Assembly: GCA_030761205.1 (NCBI GenBank)
Contig: JAULJL010000027.1
Coordinates: 17,424,501 to 17,488,500, forward strand
Direction of reading: 5' to 3'
Source of the DNA: Fremontodendron californicum
Taxonomy: Eukaryota > Streptophyta > Magnoliopsida > Malvales > Malvaceae
Length of the DNA: 64,000 bases
The notes under the pieces are model-generated. The model did no database searches, had not been told where the DNA came from, and saw only the letters and a list, made by a program, of their open reading frames with translations. The translations under genes were made by a program, and so were the position numbers. Below are positions 49,897 through 59,460 of this stretch, one piece after another (position 1 is the first letter of the stretch; every line of letters starts with the position of its first letter).

Positions 49897-50387
49897 AAGA
49901 GAAAGATATAATTGATAAATTAGCGAAAATAATGTACAAAAAAAAAAAAACTTAAAAACTATTGAAAATAAATCTCATTTCCCTTCCATTTAGTCAATAG
50001 TTTTCTCTTTACCCTTTTTCGGCATTAAATTACTTTTAGTTTATAATTACAATAATTTGTGCTTCATGTTGAGTAATGGAGCTTCTTGCTTTCGTTTTCT
50101 GAAGGTTTCAATTAGACTTTATTCTTGATTTTTTATTTTTGGAAAAGAAAAGTTGGAAAGATTAAATTTAAGGAACAACTTGTGGGCGTGTTGGTGGTGA
50201 TAAGCTACCTTGTAAATAAAATGTTTTTTTTTTTTTTTTTTTCCTTTGGAAAAAATAGTTGGATAGATTAAATTTAAGGAACAAGCTGGTGGGCTGTTGA
50301 TGGTGATAAGCTACCTTGTAAATAAAATGTTTTTGAATAATATATATATATATATATATGTATATAAATATATATATATATATAAAA

Positions 50388-50740
50388 GGAATCACTTATA
50401 TTAGTGTAAAATTAAATTAGCTTTATAGGCTTTTATAATTTTTTATATGATTTATATTTGTTTAATCCGATTGTCGTATTTTATGCTCTATTTACGTAGA
50501 TCGTGCATGTCGAGTTTCGAGTAAATTAAAAATATCAAACTATTTGTTCTATGTAAAAAAATTTCAACCGTTAAATATATATTGAAAAAAGACAGTATTC
50601 TTGATCGATATGATAGAGATATCGAATCGATTCAAATCTTTACGTGTATGACGAGTACGGTTAAATTGCTAAATCTAACGGTCAATTTGTAAAAATATTA
50701 TTTGTATACGAAATTATACAAGCGTGTAAAACTAATTAGT
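50388..50740. mobile_element. MITE family 2 copy, in a (TA)n tract
   Basis: Begins GGAATCACTTATATTAGTG directly after a TA-rich tract (50340-50385) and shares CGAGTAAATTAAAAAT, AACCGTTAAATATATATTG and CGATATGATAGAGATATCG with the 16997 copy in the same orientation. The right end GTGTAAAACTAATTAG is eroded. The paired unit B lacks it, so it inserted after the segmental duplication. Confidence 0.75.
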
Positions 50741-50809
50741 CATAGACATTATTGGTTATAATACTTTTATTTTCCTATCCTTTTGAAATGAAATTAGGGT
50801 TGAGAGGAT

Positions 50810-50992
50810 CTATATTACTTGGACTCTTTATTTTTTTTGAAGTATTTATATCTGATATCTGTGTCCGATACATATTCGGATATGAATACGTGATATGATT
50901 CTCCAAATATATGACAAAACTTGAAAAATTGAGAATACTTGTATTAGACACATGTTCATATCCAACACTCACCCGAAATCCGAATAACATAA
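50810..50992 (-). mobile_element. hAT-like MITE family 1 in unit A
   Basis: Starts CTATATTACTTGGACTC after GAGAGGAT and ends CGAATAACATAA. It is more diverged than the intronic copies. The left 8-mer still equals the TSD of the sister copy in unit B, as expected if the MITE was present before duplication. Confidence 0.8.
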
Positions 50993-51000
50993 TAGTTATG

Positions 51001-51551
51001 TTCTCTTCTCTTTTTCCATTTTCCCTTTTTTGGCATAAAATATTTAGTTTATAATTAGAATAAATTGTGCTTCATGTCGAATGATGGAGCTTCTTGCTTT
51101 TGTTTTCGAAAGATTCAAGACTTTATTCTTGATTTTTTTTTTTTTTTTTTGGAAAATAAAGTTGGATATATTAAATTTAAGGAACAAGCTGGTGGGGGTG
51201 TTGGTGGTGATAAGCTACCTTGTAAATAAAATGCTTGGATTATTCTTGAAAATAAATTGGATATATATACGTAAGTGTAATTAACAGAACAATTGTCATT
51301 GACATCATTGATTATAAACTTTTATTTCCTTTTTCTATTGAAATAAAAATAGGATTGAGAGGACCTATCTTACCTGAATTTTTTTTTTTTTTTTTAAATA
51401 TTTATATTTGACATCTATATCCAACATATATTTTAATATTGATACGGGATATAATTCTTCAAATATATGATAAAACTTAAAAAAAAAATGAGAATATCCG
51501 TATTAGACACATATTCGTATTCGACACTCACCCTGAATCTAAGTAACATAT
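51001..51551. repeat. Tandem segmental duplication, unit B
   Basis: The second unit follows unit A directly and ends in the family-1 MITE, whose last base lies 35 bp upstream of the BAHD gene's TATA box. Unit B carries an empty site for the family-2 MITE near TTGGATATATATACG (about 51249). No coding sequence is seen. Confidence 0.85.
51365..51551 (-). mobile_element. hAT-like MITE family 1 in the BAHD promoter
   Basis: Begins CTATCTTACCTGAATT and ends AGTAACATAT. It is flanked by GAGAGGAC (51357-51364) and GAGAGGAT (51552-51559), a 7-of-8 TSD. It has accumulated substitutions and a long poly(T) inside. Confidence 0.82.
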
Positions 51552-51674
51552 GAGAGGATCATTATTTGAATCTCCTAATTTTTTCTATAAATTCCTGTCT
51601 AATTTCTAATGCAAAACAAAAGCCAATCAATTACCATCTTATTTTCTCTAGCTCTCTCATATTAGTAATCAGAA
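51552..51674 (+). promoter_or_regulatory. Core promoter and leader of the BAHD gene
   Basis: A TATA box in TTCTATAAATTCC (TATAAAT at 51586-51592) stands about 83 bp before the ATG, which places a transcription start near 51620 by the usual 30-bp spacing. Only 34 bp separate the TATA box from the family-1 MITE, so most proximal regulatory sequence is transposon-derived. Confidence 0.65.
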
Positions 51675-54600
51675 ATGGGAGATTTCATGGTGAAAGTAAG
51701 GAAGAAGGAAGTGGTGGCAGCACTTGTCCCATTTCAAGAACACTGGCTGCCACTCACCAACCTAGACTTGCTTCTGCCATCGCTTGATGTCGGTGTTTTC
51801 TTCTGTTACAAGAAACCAATTACCGACATGAGGTTTTGTTCCATGGTTAGTGTTCTAAAGAAGGCTTTGGCTCAAGCTCTTGTGTACTACTATGCTTTTG
51901 CTGCCGAGGTTGTCTTAAACGCCCAGGGGGAGCCTGAGCTTCACTGTAACAATGGAGGTGTGGATTTCATCGAGGCTTATGCTGATATTCAGCTTCAAAA
52001 TCTAACCTTCCATAATCCTGACGACAGCATTCAAGGCAAATTCCTACCTAAAAAGAAACATGGAGTTCTCTCAGTTCAGGTAACTAATCCCTGTACAAGT
52101 AATAGATTAAGATGTAAGTGAAGCTACTCGTTATCAAAGATTTAAATTGTGGTAGCCATATGTTTTCGGTTGTATTGCTTTTATCGCGGTTGCAGACGTA
52201 ATGGATGCTATCGTGATTAATTGCGATAAATATAAGCAGCAAAAAAGCCGAAATCGTAAAATAAAAAGTGTTATAATGTCACATTGCGACCACTATTTAA
52301 ATTTCTGCTCGTGATTTACTCGGGTTTCAAATTAAAATCACGAGGTTTTTGTAAAAGAATGATCAATAAATCAATCTATCAAACAAAATATATATTCAAT
52401 ACAAAATTGAATCAAATTCAAAATAAATAGTAAAACTTGACCTTTTTATTTATTACAAATTAGTTTTAAATTCATGCGATACACGAAAATATATTTATAT
52501 TTTAATAAATTTATTTAGAATATGAGTTTTTAATTTAACAACAATGCAAAGATAATATTTCTATTTTTTTATTATTATTTAGATTTGGGATATTTTAATT
52601 TAGTAAAAATTAAGAAAGACCCATATTATAATATATTGAATCTAATAATCTTAAATAAGAAAGACCAATAATTTTTAACTTCCAAGTTTAGAATCAAAGT
52701 GATACACTTTATTCACTGTAAATTTGGTATTGCATGTTTCAATATTATGTATATTTGGTTGCCCTCGTCTCAAACACAAAAATTTGACCCTTAAAAAGTT
52801 TTCAAATATTTCTTTAATTTTATAATCTCCAATTTATTGAATTATAATTATAATTTTAATCATTCAAATAAATAAACTATTTAATAATATTAAATAATTT
52901 TTAATTCAAAATCTTAACATAAATATCATAAAGATCCTCAACACTTTTATAAATTAAATCTTTGACTTCTGTATTGAAAGTACAATTTTTTTTTTTTTTC
53001 AAAATGATTAACTGCCTCGACATTTATCACGTGCATGTAAAATATAAAAAATTCTACAGTTATATATATATATATAATGCTATATATTATTATCATGAAA
53101 TGCAATAATAATTTTTAATGTATCAAATATAATAAATGATTATTACTTACTTCGTAGTTAAATTAAGGACATCAACATTACATGAGTTATATTTATCGAC
53201 ATTTATCACGTGCATGTAAAATATAAAAAATTCTACAGTTATATATATATATATATAATGCTATATATTATTATCATGAAATGCAATAATAATTTTTAAT
53301 GTATCAAATATAATAAATGATTATTACTTACTTCGTAGTTAAATTAAGGACATCAACATTACATGAGTTATATTTATCAACTTCAAATACTTTTTTGTTG
53401 CACCCACATAAAAATTGCATATAATACCAATCAAAAGTTGTATATATCAACTTTCATGATAATTACTTCATTGGTGAAAGATTTTTTCTATATATATCAA
53501 ATATTAAATAATAAAAAATAAATAGACATGTTAAAAAATCATCTACCAAAATTATGTTACTCCACATGAAAATAAAATTTCATATAATCCTGAAATCTGT
53601 TCAAAGACGATCAATTGAAAATAAAAAAAGGAAGAAAGTTTGCAAAAACTGAAAAACAAAATTATATTAAAATGTACAAATAATAAGATAGAAGAACGTG
53701 TAACACACAAAAAAAAAAAAAAATCAAGAGAAAAATCTAATCACAATATATAAAAAAAGTCAACATAAAAAAAACGTATAACACAAAAAATATATATATA
53801 TATATAGTTGATAATCATGCACCAACCTTTTGAGCTTTAGGTTTGGAATTTAATATTTCAAGAAGTCTTTGTAGAATTGTATGGATTGTATAAGTGGAAC
53901 AAAAAAAAAGCAAAATAGAAGAAAATAAGAGATATGTTTAACAATCATAATGAGAATTTTGACGTTGTTTAATTAATCTTGTTTATGGGTCGAGCCACGA
54001 TTTTTTTTTTTTATTTTAAATTGTTTGTCCAAATTTGGTTCGGGTCGAGCTCGAAAGTATGTATTACTATTCAAAAAATATTTTTATATTTTATAATTAA
54101 ATTTAAATAAATTTTTTTATTCAATGAATAATGATTCGGGTCTAGAGCTGCTCATGGGCCGGGCCGGGCCGCGGCCCAGTTTTTTTTATTTTCTCAGCCC
54201 AGGCCCGGCCCTGGGTCGCCCAGGCCCGCCCGTTTAGGCCCGAAACACTGTTCATTGGAATAAAAAAATAATTTTTTTTATAATTAAAATTAAATAAAAT
54301 AATATTATTATAATAAAAATTACTGTTCCGGGCCGGGCCGGCCCGGAACACAAAATATCCTGCCCAGGCCCGGCCCAATACGGGCCGGGCCTGCAGGGCC
54401 GGGCGGGCTGCCCGGTCCGTGAGCAGGTCTATTCGGGTCGGACCAATCCGAATTATAAGAATTCTTGTCCAGCCCATATCCAATTCGAATTAGGCCTATC
54501 GAGCCAGGCAAGTAGTATAAGAAAAGAAATAATAATTATTATTTGATTTTGAAATTCATGTAATAATAATGACAATAAATTATATAAAATTATAGTTTCC

Positions 54601-55768
54601 AATCAAAAAATAATCTATTTGGAAAAGTAAACGACCTACCTTATTCTTTCCTTAATACGTCAATTTCCATAAGCAATTATTGCAACAATGAAAATAAATT
54701 AATATAAGTAATTAATTGATTCTTCAAAAATAAATGATGAAAATAAATCATTTATAATTATTTTATTTTTTAAAAATATAAAATTTAAATTTAAACATTG
54801 ATAATAACAATTTTTACTTTTAATAGAAACACTATAAGTTAAATCATTTATTATAATTTCTATACCAAAAAAATGATATATATTTTAAAAAAATTCATGC
54901 AAAATAAACATCGATAAAAATGGGATAAATAGAGGGAATCATATATATATATATATATATATAATCACTTTATAAAATGTTAGTTGCATCATATTATTCT
55001 ACTATTATGGTGCTTAATTTCATTTTTTTTCCCAACTCTATTTGGACATGACACATGAGTTTGTGTCTTAGAACTAAGAGGGTGAGATTTATAGGAGGAG
55101 AAAATCAAATGTTATCTCTCATCAAGTAGCCCATGTCAATGTTATTTAGATTTTTCATTTTTTTAAAAATATTTGTGTCTGACACCTGTGTTCTACACAT
55201 ATTCGAATATGGATATAAAGATATGATTTTTCAAATATATAAAAAAACTTAAAAAAAAGATTAAACATATCTGTATAGGACACATACTTTCGACACTCAT
55301 TCCGAAATCCGAGTAACATAGACCTATATCACATATGTAAAAATATATATTACAATCCAAACTTGGCCTTATAGTTATTACCTAAAATTCAAATAAGTTA
55401 TCCTCTTTAGTTCTTCAAGTGTAGTAAAACGATATTAACTTTTATATATATATACACTATTTGTAGCATCTAATAATTAAATTACTAAGAAAATATATTT
55501 TAATATTGATGAAAACGTAACTATCTATATTAAAAGAAAAACTTCATGTGAACTTAAAGAAAAGATTAGGTAGTGATAGCTAAGATCATTTCACTTATTA
55601 ATTATTCCCATAAGGTATACCAGCCGGGATAAAAACAAAATGGAAAAATCAGGACATACCACCTTAAATTTTATGACTTATGACAATAACATACCAACTA
55701 TTTTCAGTATTTTGGAGAATCAGACAACTATCCAAATAATAATAATAATAATAATAATTAGTATGTGG

Positions 55769-55813
<45 letters not shown>

Positions 55814-56268
55814 CTATTATACTTACATCTCAATTAGATTTGTTCAAGGGTCGAGCTATCCGTTCAATTCGAATTGAACCGGACTTGAGATAGTTTTTTT
55901 TAAATTCAAATCGGTCTATCTGACCCGGATTATTATTTAATAAATAAAAATTATATAAATATATTATATTATTTTTAATAATTTTTAAATAATAAAATGA
56001 TTTTTTTGGGACTTACTAGACCGAACCGAACCTTGAACAAACAATTTTTTTTACTAATCAAACTTAATTCAATCCAACCGATGATGAGATCTAACCTCAA
56101 TCAATGTGTAAGGTAATTAACGTAGTGTGGAAGAGTTTTGTATGAGGTCAATATTTGCGACTTTCTAGCAATATAATTTCTGACTTTCGTGAGTAAGCAG
56201 GAATATCGGGTTTGTATCAATAACAAAGTATACTCACTTGCTAATTTAATTGGTTGATAGTTTAATAT

Positions 56269-56330
<62 letters not shown>

Positions 56331-57705
56331 GATTGAAAAAAAATAAATTCGTTTAAAAATCGGATTAGATTTAGGTTTTTTGGGGTTTAACATTCGGATT
56401 ATTCAAATTTGATTCATTTTGAATCTAAATAATTGAATTTTAAAATTAAATCAATTTAATTTTAAATTATTTTAAGTTATTCGAGTTTGGATAATTTTAA
56501 ATCCGAATTATTCGAGTTCAAATTAAGTGGATTCAAATTATTGGTTTTTGTTGAATAAATCAAATTTAAATTTGGACAGATTTTCCGAGTTGGAACAAAC
56601 TTTGCCTAGCTCTACTAAAAAAACAATAATAACTCATTCATTCCATAAATCACCCTCTAATTTTGAAAATTCCAGATTCAAACTTGTTAAGTTGTTTTAA
56701 TACAATCTTTTCTTGTTGAATGGCTAAATTTGGTGATTTTTACAGGCAACTGAACTTAAATGTGGCGGTATAGTGGTGGCATGCACATTTGATCATCGAG
56801 TAGCTGATGCCTACTCAACCAACATGTTTCTTGTGTCATGGGCTGAGATAGCTCGATCGAAACCGGTTTCTATGGAACCATCCTTTCGTCGATCTCTCCT
56901 AAACCCGAGACGTCCAGGCCACTTTGACCCTTCCATCGACGAAATGTATGTGCCAATACCCTCACTGCCACAGCCACCTCCAGACGAAAACCATCATGAA
57001 CCTACTGATAATCATCTCATTAGTCGAATTTATTACATTACTGCTGATCAACTCAATGAGCTTCAGTCACTTGCCTCCTCCGACGGAGACAAAAGGACCA
57101 AGCTCGAGTCTTTTAGTGCATTTTTGTGGAAAATGGTGGCAACTGTGGCTGCTGCAAAAGATAGAGACAAGGTATCAAAAATGGGGATTGTTGTGGATGG
57201 GAGGTCAAGGCTAGAAAACATGGGTTCTCATTTTGGAAATGTGCTATCCATACCGTACGGATCCCAAACGATTGGTGAACTTATTGAAAAGCCATTGTTT
57301 TTTGTGGCGAAACAAGTTCATGAGTTTCTAAAACCTGCAACGACGAAGGAACATTTCCTGGGACTCATTGATTGGGTTGAAGCTCATCGGCCTGAGCCTG
57401 CAATGACTAGGGTTTATTGCGTTGGCAAGAATGATGGGCCGGCTTTGGTGGTGTCGTCAGGGCAGCGTTTCCCAGTTTCAAAAGCTGATTTCGGATGGGG
57501 CCGCCCCACTTTTGGGTCATACCATTTTCCTTGGGGAGGGCTTTGTGGATACGTTATGCCGATGCCCAGTCCGGTGAGCGACGGTGATTGGGTGATCTAT
57601 ATGCACCTATTTAAAGGCCAGTTGGAGCTATTACAAAAAGAGGCTGCCAATGTGTTTAGGCCCTTGACTTTTGATTATCTTGATTTCCAACTCTCCTCCA
57701 ACTAG
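51675..57705 (+). CDS. BAHD acyltransferase, coniferyl-alcohol-acyltransferase-like, 2 exons
   Basis: Exons 51675-52079 and 56746-57705 join in frame (…GVLSVQ | ATELKCGG…) to 454 aa, the usual BAHD length. The catalytic HXXXD motif is HRVAD at residues 152-156 and the structural DFGWG is at 383-387; both are intact. BAHD enzymes are cytosolic and move an acyl group from acyl-CoA to an alcohol or amine. The start MGDFMVKVRKKEVVAALVPF and the CTFDHRVADAYS segment resemble plant proteins annotated as coniferyl alcohol acyltransferase or shikimate O-hydroxycinnamoyltransferase-like. The real substrate cannot be told from sequence. The usual YYPLAGR-like patch reads YYAFAAE here. The 4,666-bp intron contains at least five repeats and two microsatellites. 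No frameshift or premature stop was seen. Confidence 0.92.
52138..52304. mobile_element. MITE with ATTTAAAT-type termini (family 4) in the BAHD intron
   Basis: AGATTTAAATTGTGGT at the left pairs with GACCACTATTTAAATTT at the right. The interior TCGCGGTTGCAGACGTAAT resembles the copy at 62464-62633, which has similar ends. No TSD was read. Confidence 0.65.
53018..53376. repeat. Near-perfect 179-bp tandem duplication in the BAHD intron
   Basis: The unit CGACATTTATCACGTGCATG...TACATGAGTTATATTTAT occurs at 53018-53196 and again at 53197-53376. The only difference seen is one extra TA in a dinucleotide run. This implies a very recent duplication. Confidence 0.93.
53980..54515. mobile_element. GGGCC-type MITE family 3 copy split by a second copy
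   Basis: GGGTCGAGCCACGA, an AT core and ATGATTCGGGTC lie to the left of the inner element, and GGACCAATCCGAATTATAAG and CTATCGAGCCAGGC to the right. This order matches the 57873 and 61159 copies once the inner element (54143-54431) is removed. The outer termini are degraded. Confidence 0.65.
54143..54431. mobile_element. hAT-like MITE family 3, inner nested copy
   Basis: Ends TAGAGCTGCTCATGGGCC and GGTCCGTGAGCAGGTCTA are inverted repeats. A perfect 8-bp TSD TTCGGGTC (54135-54142 and 54432-54439) flanks the element. GC-rich GGGCCGGGCC ends surround an AT-only core. It lies inside an older copy of the same family. Confidence 0.88.
55137..55321 (-). mobile_element. hAT-like MITE family 1 in the BAHD intron
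   Basis: Contains GTGTCTGACACCTGTGT, GATATGATTTTTCAAATAT and the end AATCCGAGTAACATAG. The left terminus CAATGTTATTTAGATTT is degraded and no TSD is readable. Confidence 0.75.
55733..55819. repeat. (ATA)n/(TTA)n inverted microsatellite in the BAHD intron
   Basis: AAT repeats run to about 55787, interrupted by TTAGTATGTGGAT, then turn into ATT repeats up to about 55819. The two arms are complementary and can form a hairpin in RNA. Confidence 0.9.
55835..56093. mobile_element. hAT-like MITE family 3 in the BAHD intron
   Basis: Begins TAGATTTGTTCAAGGGTCG and ends near GATGATGAGATCTA. The flanking 8-mers ATCTCAAT (55827-55834) and ACCTCAAT (56094-56101) match at 7 of 8. The interior has GAACCGGACTTGAG, TGACCCGGATT and a TTGAACAAACAA block. 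Confidence 0.7.
56272..56328. repeat. (TA)n microsatellite in the BAHD intron
   Basis: About 28 TA units without interruption. The stretch 56340-56620 that follows has repeated ATTCGAGTT/GGATTCAAATTA words and ends TGCCTAGCTCTA, possibly another eroded hAT-type element, but a left end was not found. Confidence 0.9.
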
Positions 57706-57872
57706 GTTTATCACTTTTATATAGCAAGGAGAAAAAGAGAATGACAAAAAATAAAAATCTAATAATAAATAATGTTAAATTAATGTCAATTATTAGATTC
57801 AAAAAGTTTTTATCTTTCCACATTTCAATCCTCCCTACCATGCATACGGATATTTATTATTTTTGTTATATT

Positions 57873-58182
57873 TAAAGGTGTTTATAGGTTGAGTAAAGCT
57901 TGAATCTAAAATTTTGATTTTTGTTTGTTCAAATTCAGTTCAAGTTGGGCTTTAAAGTCGATATCTTTATTTTAAATATCAAAATATTTTTATAATTAAA
58001 TTTAAATAAAAAATATATTTTATTAAATAAATAGTAATCAGGTTGAGTCGAGCCGGCTTGAATTATAAAAATCTTTATCCAAACCTGACTTATTGGACTG
58101 GGCTAATAACCTGATCTATTGAGCCATACGAATAATTCAACTTATCGAGCTAGACAAATAATTTGATCCGTGAATAAATTTA
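57873..58182. mobile_element. hAT-like MITE family 3, 170 bp after the BAHD stop
   Basis: Begins TAAAGGTGTTTATAGGTTG and ends GTGAATAAATTTA. The flanking 8-mers GTTATATT (57865-57872) and GTTATATC (58183-58190) match at 7 of 8. GAGTCGAGCCGGCTTGAAT marks the right half. Confidence 0.8.
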
Positions 58183-58533
58183 GTTATATCATCTATTCTT
58201 GAAATTTTCAAGATGGGGTAGGTTACATTTTTCAAATGGAAGTTCTACTGGTGGTACACATGATGAGCACAACCACATATGCTTGTTGTATTTTATTGTT
58301 AACAATAATATAATATAATTTGATTGTATGTTAGCAGTTCCAATGGCTTAATCCAAACAACTATATTTTAAAACCTTTAACTTACTAATCTAATATTTAA
58401 TGTCTTAAGAAGATATTTATGGATTTTATGACAATAATATTTTAAGATGTTTAACATGTAAAAATTAGTATTAAAGTCTTTTGAACATTATGGAGTTTAG
58501 AAGATGGAAAGATCTAAAAATTCTCCTTGCATG

Positions 58534-58810
58534 TAGATTTGTCCACGGGCTGGATCGCGGCCTAATTTTTTTTCTTACATAAATTTGGCTTGAGTGGTTT
58601 GTAAATTTGTTTTATTATTCAAAATTATTAAAATATAAAAAAGTATTTTTTATATTAAAATTTTTATATTTTATAATTAAATTTAATTAAAAATAATTTT
58701 TTATTAAATGAATAATAATTTGAGCCGGATCGAACCGACTCAAATTATAAATTTTTTTGTTCAAACTCGATCCAATTCAGACCAGACCCGTTGGCCTTTG
58801 GACGTGTCTA
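58534..58810. mobile_element. hAT-like MITE family 3
   Basis: Begins TAGATTTGTCCACGGGCTGG and ends GGCCTTTGGACGTGTCTA. The flanking 8-mers CTTGCATG (58526-58533) and ATTGCATG (58811-58818) match at 7 of 8. Confidence 0.85.
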
Positions 58811-58919
58811 ATTGCATGTGCTCATGGCTTACATAAATTTATTGTGCTTGTTCAACTAATCTTTTACTACATGACTAGAGATGCCAATTAATTTTAAATT
58901 AATAAAGTACAGTCTTGAT

Positions 58920-59460
58920 TAGAGGTGTTTATGGACCGGGCCGGCTTTAGATATAGTATCAACACCATATTCACTTGTCCAAGTCCGGCCGACCCGAAAT
59001 ATGGGTCTCAAATTCTACCTAAGCCCGCTCATATTTGTAAATGAGTAGTCAAAAACATGTTTAGACCCGTCCATATTATTTTTTTTTTCTAAAAAAATTT
59101 AAACAAATATGTTTTTATTATTTAATTTTTAGCAATTTTATCTTTTTTTTTTTTCTTTTATTAAGTTCTAAAATATGGATAACTTAGCATATTTTTAAAT
59201 GTTTACACTATAATATATATTTTTTATATGATATAAATTACATAATATATAAAATATAAAAATAATATATTATATAAATGAAAAATGGGCCGGGCAGGCT
59301 CGGGCCTTGATTGTTGGAGCCAAGGCCTGACCCATTTTCTAAATGGGCCTCATTTTTTTGTCCAAACCCATGTTTCGGGTCTACTATTTTTGCCTAAACC
59401 TTCCAAAATATGAGCGGACCTTCAGGCTTAGACGGATAACCCAACCCTTGAGCAAGTCTA
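58920..59460. mobile_element. hAT-like non-autonomous element, 541 bp
   Basis: Begins TAGAGGTGTTTATGGACCG and ends AACCCTTGAGCAAGTCTA. It is flanked by a perfect 8-bp TSD GTCTTGAT (58912-58919 and 59461-59468). It is longer than the other family-3 copies, with GGGCCGGGCAGGCTCGGGCC in the right part. No transposase frame. Confidence 0.9.

Larger units (their letters stand above)
50001..50993. repeat. Tandem segmental duplication, unit A
   Basis: Unit A matches 51001-51551 in order: TTTAGTTTATAATTA, GTGCTTCATGT, ATGGAGCTTCTTGCTTT, GACTTTATTCTTGATT, GTTGGA..ATTAAATTTAAGGAACA, GATAAGCTACCTTGTAAATA, GGTTGAGAGGATC, then a family-1 MITE. Unit A has an extra internal duplication (about 50138-50223 repeated at 50243-50329) and a family-2 MITE not present in unit B. 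Confidence 0.85.

Noticed and set aside
54142..54483. 113-codon frame rich in Arg, Pro, Gly and Ala on the - strand
   Set aside because: It is produced by the GGGCC-rich ends of nested MITEs.
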